NCBI GenBank assembly: GCA_946410535.1
Contig: CAMKAR010000045.1
Coordinates: 1 to 10,456 of the forward strand
From: an uncultured Bacteroidales bacterium
GTDB taxonomy: Bacteria > Bacteroidota > Bacteroidia > Bacteroidales > F082
Direction: 5' to 3'
DNA: 10,456 nt
In this document: piece by piece, positions 6,554 through 10,456 of the stretch
How positions within the stretch are numbered: the first letter of the stretch is position 1
Layout of the letters: each line of letters begins with the position of its first letter
The notes under the pieces: model-generated
Database searches by the model: none
Seen by the model: the letters and a program-made list of their open reading frames with translations, nothing else
Told to the model about the DNA's origin: nothing
Made by a program: the position numbers and the translations under genes

Positions 6554-6582
6554 CAAAGATACACTATTTTCTGTTGCGCAAC
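6554..6582 (-). promoter_or_regulatory. Bacteroidetes-type promoter for the B12 operon
   Basis: On the minus strand TATCTTTG (6561-6554) is an exact TAnnTTTG -7 element. GTTG (6582-6579) lies 17 nt upstream as a weak -33 element. Transcription would start around 6547-6550, right at the 5' strand of riboswitch P1, which supports the call. The -33 box lies in a perfect palindrome GTTGCGCAAC (6573-6582) of unknown meaning. Confidence 0.65.
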
Positions 6583-6636
6583 CAGAAAAATTAAAAAAAC
6601 TATTTCTGAATCATTCCGAAGGACTTCGCCAATTTG

Positions 6637-7965
6637 TCAGATCCTCTTCCTTCTCCAGTCTGCTTTCCAAATGTAAAGGAACGAAATCACGCCCATGAGC
6701 GCGTTGTAGAGCCACTCGGCAGTCCACACGCCCGCGATGGTCGAGGTCTTGGTCATCAAATAAATGTAGAACATATAAAGGATGAGCACGCCAAACTCCA
6801 AGGCCATGGCCGCCGTGGTGTTGCCCGTGCCGGAGACGGCCTCGAAAAACACCATTCCCATAGCACTGACAAGCGTTGCCACTGCAATAACATACACCGA
6901 TGGCACTGCAGCTTGCGCCAAGGCCACATCGTCAGTATAGATGTGCAAGACAAGTTGCGGCATGATAAAGGTGATGACGACCAAAACCGAAGAACATATC
7001 AAGCTGTTTTTCACCACTTTCCAAAGCATCGACATCACCTCATCGCTCTTGCCTTCGCCGATGATGCGGCTCGTCAGGGTGTTGGCCGTGGCCGCAAAAG
7101 CAAAACCCGGAATGATGAGAATCATATAGGTGCTCCTCACCACCGACGACACGCCAATGGCCATCTCCCCCATCTTCTCGATCATCACGAAGAAGATGAA
7201 CCAGGCGCCAAACGAGAACAGCCGCTGAATCATGCTCGGGAACGCCACTTTGAGGATGTCGCCCATCAAGGCGGGCTGCCATTTGTGCCAGCGGAACATG
7301 CCGTATTCCTCGTGCGGGATGGTGAAATAGGTGTAGATCCAGAAGAAACAAAACGCCGTAATCTCCGCCATCAGCGAGGCCAAGGCCGCACCGCCAATGC
7401 CCATCTCGGGCAGACCGAACTTGCCGTAAATCAACGCCCAGTCGAAGAAGATGTTGACAACGGCCATGATGATGGTCGAGAAAGTGATGACCTTCGTGTT
7501 GCTGATGCCAACGTAGAACGAGCGAAACAGGAAGTTGAACACCACGAACATGATGCCGAACTGCCTGAATCTCAGATACTCCCCTGCCGCCGCATAGATG
7601 TTTTCAGACTCGATGATGATGTGCAGCAACCGATGGCTGAAGAAAAACAAAATCGAAAACAGCAAAATGCCCAAGCCCAGCACAAACAACGCCCCATGCT
7701 GGAACACCACGCCGATTTTCTTCAGGTCGCCCTCGCCGAAACGCCGCGCGATAAAAATCTGGATGCCAACGGCAAAGCCCATGGCCAGAGTAGTAAAAAC
7801 ATAATAATACAGTCCCGCCATCATGGAGGCACTCAGCTCGATGGTGCCGAGGTGACCAAGGAAAGCGGTATCAGTAAATGTGATGATAGTCTGCGCGAGG
7901 TTGCCCAACATGATGGGGTATGCAATGCGCCAAATCTCTTTGTTCGAAACGGTGGTTTTAATCAT
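6637..7965 (-). CDS. MATE family efflux transporter
   Basis: The product is 442 residues, the usual length for a 12-helix MATE protein, which exports drugs or metabolites in exchange for Na+ or H+. The N-terminus is typical: IWRIAYPIMLGNLAQTIITF, then TDTAFLGHLG, with the second half-repeat starting near AFPSMIQRLFSFGAWFIFF. Basic loops such as ARRFGEGDLKK and SRIIGEGKSDE occur at equivalent places in the two halves. The substrate cannot be read from sequence. It is transcribed toward the B12 operon but lies upstream of the riboswitch, so it is not under that control. The ATG at 7965 is chosen because the next Met (residue 19) would cut into the first helix. There is no obvious terminator between its stop and the B12 promoter. 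Confidence 0.93.
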   Translation of the reverse strand: MIKTTVSNKEIWRIAYPIMLGNLAQTIITFTDTAFLGHLGTIELSASMMAGLYYYVFTTLAMGFAVGIQIFIARRFGEGDLKKIGVVFQHGALFVLGLGILLFSILFFFSHRLLHIIIESENIYAAAGEYLRFRQFGIMFVVFNFLFRSFYVGISNTKVITFSTIIMAVVNIFFDWALIYGKFGLPEMGIGGAALASLMAEITAFCFFWIYTYFTIPHEEYGMFRWHKWQPALMGDILKVAFPSMIQRLFSFGAWFIFFVMIEKMGEMAIGVSSVVRSTYMILIIPGFAFAATANTLTSRIIGEGKSDEVMSMLWKVVKNSLICSSVLVVITFIMPQLVLHIYTDDVALAQAAVPSVYVIAVATLVSAMGMVFFEAVSGTGNTTAAMALEFGVLILYMFYIYLMTKTSTIAGVWTAEWLYNALMGVISFLYIWKADWRRKRI

Positions 7966-7969
7966 GGTG

Positions 7970-7977
7970 CAAAAGTA
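7970..7977 (-). promoter_or_regulatory. Putative -7 promoter element of the MATE gene
   Basis: TACTTTTG on the minus strand matches TAnnTTTG and ends only 4 nt before the ATG. Transcription from it would start at or next to the start codon, giving a leaderless or nearly leaderless mRNA. No good -33 box was found, so confidence is moderate. Confidence 0.45.
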
Positions 7978-7983
7978 GGAAAT

Positions 7984-8019
7984 TATCTCACGCAGAATAC
8001 GATTTATCTCAGGCAGAAT
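7984..8019. repeat. Two tandem copies of a 15-nt motif, period 21
   Basis: TATCTCACGCAGAAT (7984-7998) and TATCTCAGGCAGAAT (8005-8019) differ at one base. A reverse-complement echo, ATTCTGCGTG, occurs at 8078-8087 after a TTCTGCG doublet at 8070 and 8079. All lie in the divergent spacer between the MATE gene and the large surface-protein gene. They could be operator half-sites or the remains of a dispersed intergenic repeat. Confidence 0.55.
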
Positions 8020-8144
8020 CTCATGAATCGCAATGCGACGAAGTATTTGCGTCTAGCAGGTTTTGCGAGTTCTGCGGATTCTGCGTGCAAAAAAAATTTT
8101 TTGATTTTCAAGCAGTTTTCCTTCCATATTCCCCAACAATTATG

Positions 8145-8152
8145 TATTTTTG
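8145..8152 (+). promoter_or_regulatory. Putative -7 promoter element of the large surface protein
   Basis: TATTTTTG matches TAnnTTTG and sits 24 nt before the ATG at 8177, leaving a leader of about 18 nt. An A8T6 tract (8089-8102) lies upstream and could bend the DNA. No clear -33 box is seen. Confidence 0.45.
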
Positions 8153-8176
8153 CCTCGACATTAAAAACTTCATACC

Positions 8177-10456
8177 ATGAAAAGAAACAACATACTATTC
8201 CTAATTACATTATTCCTGAATCTCGCGTCTATAGGAAATCTTAATGCCCAACTTATCGTGACCGAAGCATCCGAATTGAATGGCTGGACAGCGGATTCGT
8301 TGGTCAGGAACATTCTTTTGGACAATGGCGTAACCATTTCAAACGCCAAATTCAACGGTTCCGATGGAATCATTGGTTGCAACCTCATTGGTAAGTTCGA
8401 GACGGGTAGCACACCTACTAACATTGGCATGGAGGCCGGCCTCATCCTGGCATCTGGAGGGGTGAGTGTCGCTGTCGGCCCAAATGACACGGATGAAATA
8501 ATGGTTCCCTCAACGTGCGCAGCATATTATGATGAGAATCTAGTTTCCATTGCCTCTGGACCTACAACCGATGTCGCAGTGCTTGAGTTTGATTTTATCC
8601 CATGGGATAACAGAGTGACTTTCAGTTTCGTTTTCGGCTCCGAAGAATATATGGAATATGTCGGTCAAGGTTATAATGACGTATTCGGCTTTTTTGTTGA
8701 AGGCACAAATCCGGCGGGAGGGTATTACGACCATCAAAACATGGCCTTGATACCAGGAACGACAGAGGTTGTCAGCATAGATAACGTGAACCTAAATCAC
8801 AATTCTGCTTATTACATTGACAATACAGGCGGTGCTACCATCCAATTTGACGGGTTCACTACCTTGATGGAAGTAAGCTTTGATGTGGTTCCCATGTCGA
8901 GTTACCATATCAAAATGGCCATTTGCGACGTAGGTGACGAGTTTGCTGATTCAGGTGTTTTCCTTAAGGCACATAGTTTTAGCACAAACTTCACCTATAC
9001 CATGACGATAGATGGTTGGGACCATACGGAAATCCCAGAGGACCATTATTTCTGCGCCAACAAAGAGATAGAATTCAATTCGGTGACCAACTGGAATTAT
9101 GATGATGTGACGTGGTATTTTGGCGATGGCACATCGGCGCAAGGGGAACAAGTCACACACAACTATAGCACCGACGGCTTTTACACTGTGACCAACGTGC
9201 TTCATAATCCTCACAGGGACATGGATTCTCTGTTTCTTACAAAAGTGATAGAAGTCAGGACTCCTTTCTCGGAAGAGTATGTCACGGCATGCGACAGCTA
9301 TGATTGGCATGGAACCACCTTTACGGAAAGCGGCACTTATTCCTACATTGTGCAAATGCCTGAATCCTGCGACAGCACAATAATGCTGCATCTGACCATC
9401 AATCCGGTTGACACAACTTTACTCAACGTAACGGCTTGTGATGAATACGAATGGTACAACACAACCTACACAGAACCTGGGGTTTACGAGCATTTGGAAC
9501 AAAGCATCGCAGGCTGCGACAGCCTTTTGGTTTTGAACCTCAACATCAGCGGCAGCTTCAGTTCCGAGGAAGAGGTGACAGCATGCAACAACTACGTTTG
9601 GCGGGGAACCACCTATACGGAAAGCGGCACCTACACCGATTTTGTCCAGTCGCCCGGCGCTTGCGACAGCACCTTTGTGCTGTACCTGACCATTGGACAC
9701 GATGTCCAAAGCGACACAACGGCAATCGCCTGCAACACATTCACCTGGCACGGTGCCACATACACGGCATCGGGCGACTATCCCTATTCCACCCAAACGG
9801 CCCTTGGCTGCGACAGCATCGTAACCCTGCACCTTACGATAGGTCACGAGCAAGTGCATCCAACACAAATAGAGACGACATGCGAAGATTCGTTCACATG
9901 GCATGGTCATATTTATTCGCATGATGGTGTTTATTACGACACAATAGTAGGCACTACAGGATGCAATGAAATCTTTGTACTTGACCTTACTTTCGCGGAA
10001 GATTATAGCATCCGTTTGAACGAGACTGCATGCAACAAATACCCATGGCGGTTAGCTAATGGTGGCTATCTGACTGAGTCAGGACATTATACATACGAAA
10101 GTCAGGCCCAAAATGGATGTGACAGTATCATTGACTTAGACCTTACCATCAATTACACGCCTTCACCCACCGAAATCTACCCCATGGATACCACAAACAA
10201 AGCCCCACACTGGGTTGTCACCGCTACCGAATTCCAAATCAACGCATACGATTTTCAGGTTTGGGACACCAACCCAAAATGTATTTGGGACACCGTCACA
10301 TGGAGCTTCGAAGAGCCAATGCTATGGATGCTCGAACCTTTCGGCGACAAGGGCAAACACTGCAAAATGTACGTACTAAACTATGTGAGCGACACCGTTT
10401 GGCTGACAGCTCGCGTTTTCAACCGTTGTACCCCTGAGGGCATTGTACAAAGATAT
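8177..10456 (+). CDS. Large secreted surface protein: choice-of-anchor L domain, PKD domain, six two-Cys repeats (3' end outside window)
   Basis: The 760 codons in the window are uninterrupted and run off the right edge. Residues 1-24 are a Sec signal peptide (MKRNNILFLITLFLNLASIGNLNA). Residues ~40-268 form a choice-of-anchor L domain, with DGIIGCNLIGKFETG, MEAGLILASGGV, FSFVFGSEEYMEYV (FGSEEY at 153-158), NDVFGFFVEG, NMALIPGT and HIKMAICDVGDEFADSGVFL. A PKD-like domain follows at ~280-362, with WYFGDGTS at 313-320. Next come six repeats whose first Cys falls at 372, 421, 470, 519, 569 and 619. Each has the pattern TAC...W.GxTYTxSGxY...GCDSxxxLxLTI. The last ~100 residues look like another domain beginning. 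Such proteins usually end in a T9SS or related C-terminal anchor, which would lie outside the window. The role is unknown; adhesion or surface display is plausible. Its base composition looks more AT-rich than that of the feoB and B12 genes. Confidence 0.9.
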   Translation, partial: MKRNNILFLITLFLNLASIGNLNAQLIVTEASELNGWTADSLVRNILLDNGVTISNAKFNGSDGIIGCNLIGKFETGSTPTNIGMEAGLILASGGVSVAVGPNDTDEIMVPSTCAAYYDENLVSIASGPTTDVAVLEFDFIPWDNRVTFSFVFGSEEYMEYVGQGYNDVFGFFVEGTNPAGGYYDHQNMALIPGTTEVVSIDNVNLNHNSAYYIDNTGGATIQFDGFTTLMEVSFDVVPMSSYHIKMAICDVGDEFADSGVFLKAHSFSTNFTYTMTIDGWDHTEIPEDHYFCANKEIEFNSVTNWNYDDVTWYFGDGTSAQGEQVTHNYSTDGFYTVTNVLHNPHRDMDSLFLTKVIEVRTPFSEEYVTACDSYDWHGTTFTESGTYSYIVQMPESCDSTIMLHLTINPVDTTLLNVTACDEYEWYNTTYTEPGVYEHLEQSIAGCDSLLVLNLNISGSFSSEEEVTACNNYVWRGTTYTESGTYTDFVQSPGACDSTFVLYLTIGHDVQSDTTAIACNTFTWHGATYTASGDYPYSTQTALGCDSIVTLHLTIGHEQVHPTQIETTCEDSFTWHGHIYSHDGVYYDTIVGTTGCNEIFVLDLTFAEDYSIRLNETACNKYPWRLANGGYLTESGHYTYESQAQNGCDSIIDLDLTINYTPSPTEIYPMDTTNKAPHWVVTATEFQINAYDFQVWDTNPKCIWDTVTWSFEEPMLWMLEPFGDKGKHCKMYVLNYVSDTVWLTARVFNRCTPEGIVQRY

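Noticed and set aside
6586..6636. Terminator after the MATE gene
   Set aside because: A small stem (CGAA/TTCG) near 6618-6629 and the seven-T tract (minus strand, 6592-6598) are separated by about 20 nt, so they do not form a standard intrinsic terminator.
6637..7965. MATE transporter as part of the B12 riboswitch regulon
   Set aside because: It lies upstream of the promoter and aptamer and is transcribed toward them, so this riboswitch cannot control it.
6634..8244. Long plus-strand open frame of 536 codons across the MATE gene
   Set aside because: It is rich in His, Arg, Gln and Asp with no domain, and is the antisense shadow of a clear MATE coding sequence on the minus strand.
1..10456. 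CRISPR arrays, tRNA or rRNA genes, insertion sequences, integrase or attachment sites
   Set aside because: No spaced direct-repeat array, no tRNA-like or rRNA sequence and no transposase or integrase frame was seen.

Overview
The window looks like chromosomal DNA from a Bacteroidales bacterium, probably not Bacteroides itself. Three signs point there: promoters of the form TAnnTTTG instead of sigma-70 boxes, absence of clear Shine-Dalgarno sites, and proteins typical of the phylum (BtuG-like beta-propeller lipoprotein, FeoB with its Cys-rich partner, CWC mini-protein, choice-of-anchor L and PKD surface protein). Two proteins end in type A C-terminal domains of the type IX secretion system (T9SS), which Bacteroides species generally lack. 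That makes a T9SS-bearing, possibly uncultured, gut or rumen lineage more likely (inference).

Layout. Positions 1-1603 (+) hold the 3' part of feoB and, overlapping it by ATGA, a 56-residue FeoB-associated Cys-rich membrane protein. This pair runs head-on, with no spacer, into a minus-strand operon that starts near 6550 and ends at 1604. That operon opens with a promoter and a well-formed cobalamin (AdoCbl) riboswitch (6388-6550). In transcription order its genes are: a T9SS protein with two tandem WGYRF domains (5023-6216), a second T9SS surface protein (4055-5026), a BtuG-like propeller lipoprotein (2976-4043), a 54-residue CWC Cys-rich protein (2725-2889) and a BtuF-like binding lipoprotein (1604-2728). 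Upstream of the riboswitch and in the same direction lies a complete MATE transporter gene (6637-7965). A 211-nt divergent spacer separates it from a large plus-strand secreted protein (8177 to the right edge) with a choice-of-anchor L domain, a PKD domain and six 49-50-residue two-Cys repeats.

How the genes work together. The riboswitch and the BtuG/BtuF pair make the minus-strand operon a vitamin B12 capture module that should be off when cobalamin is plentiful. BtuG-like protein would bind B12 at the cell surface and the BtuF-like protein would bind it in the periplasm. The two T9SS proteins at the head of the operon are the least understood members and are the best candidates here for a new surface B12 function. 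No BtuB receptor and no BtuC/BtuD permease or ATPase genes are in the window, so the module must use parts encoded elsewhere or have been cut off from them by a rearrangement.
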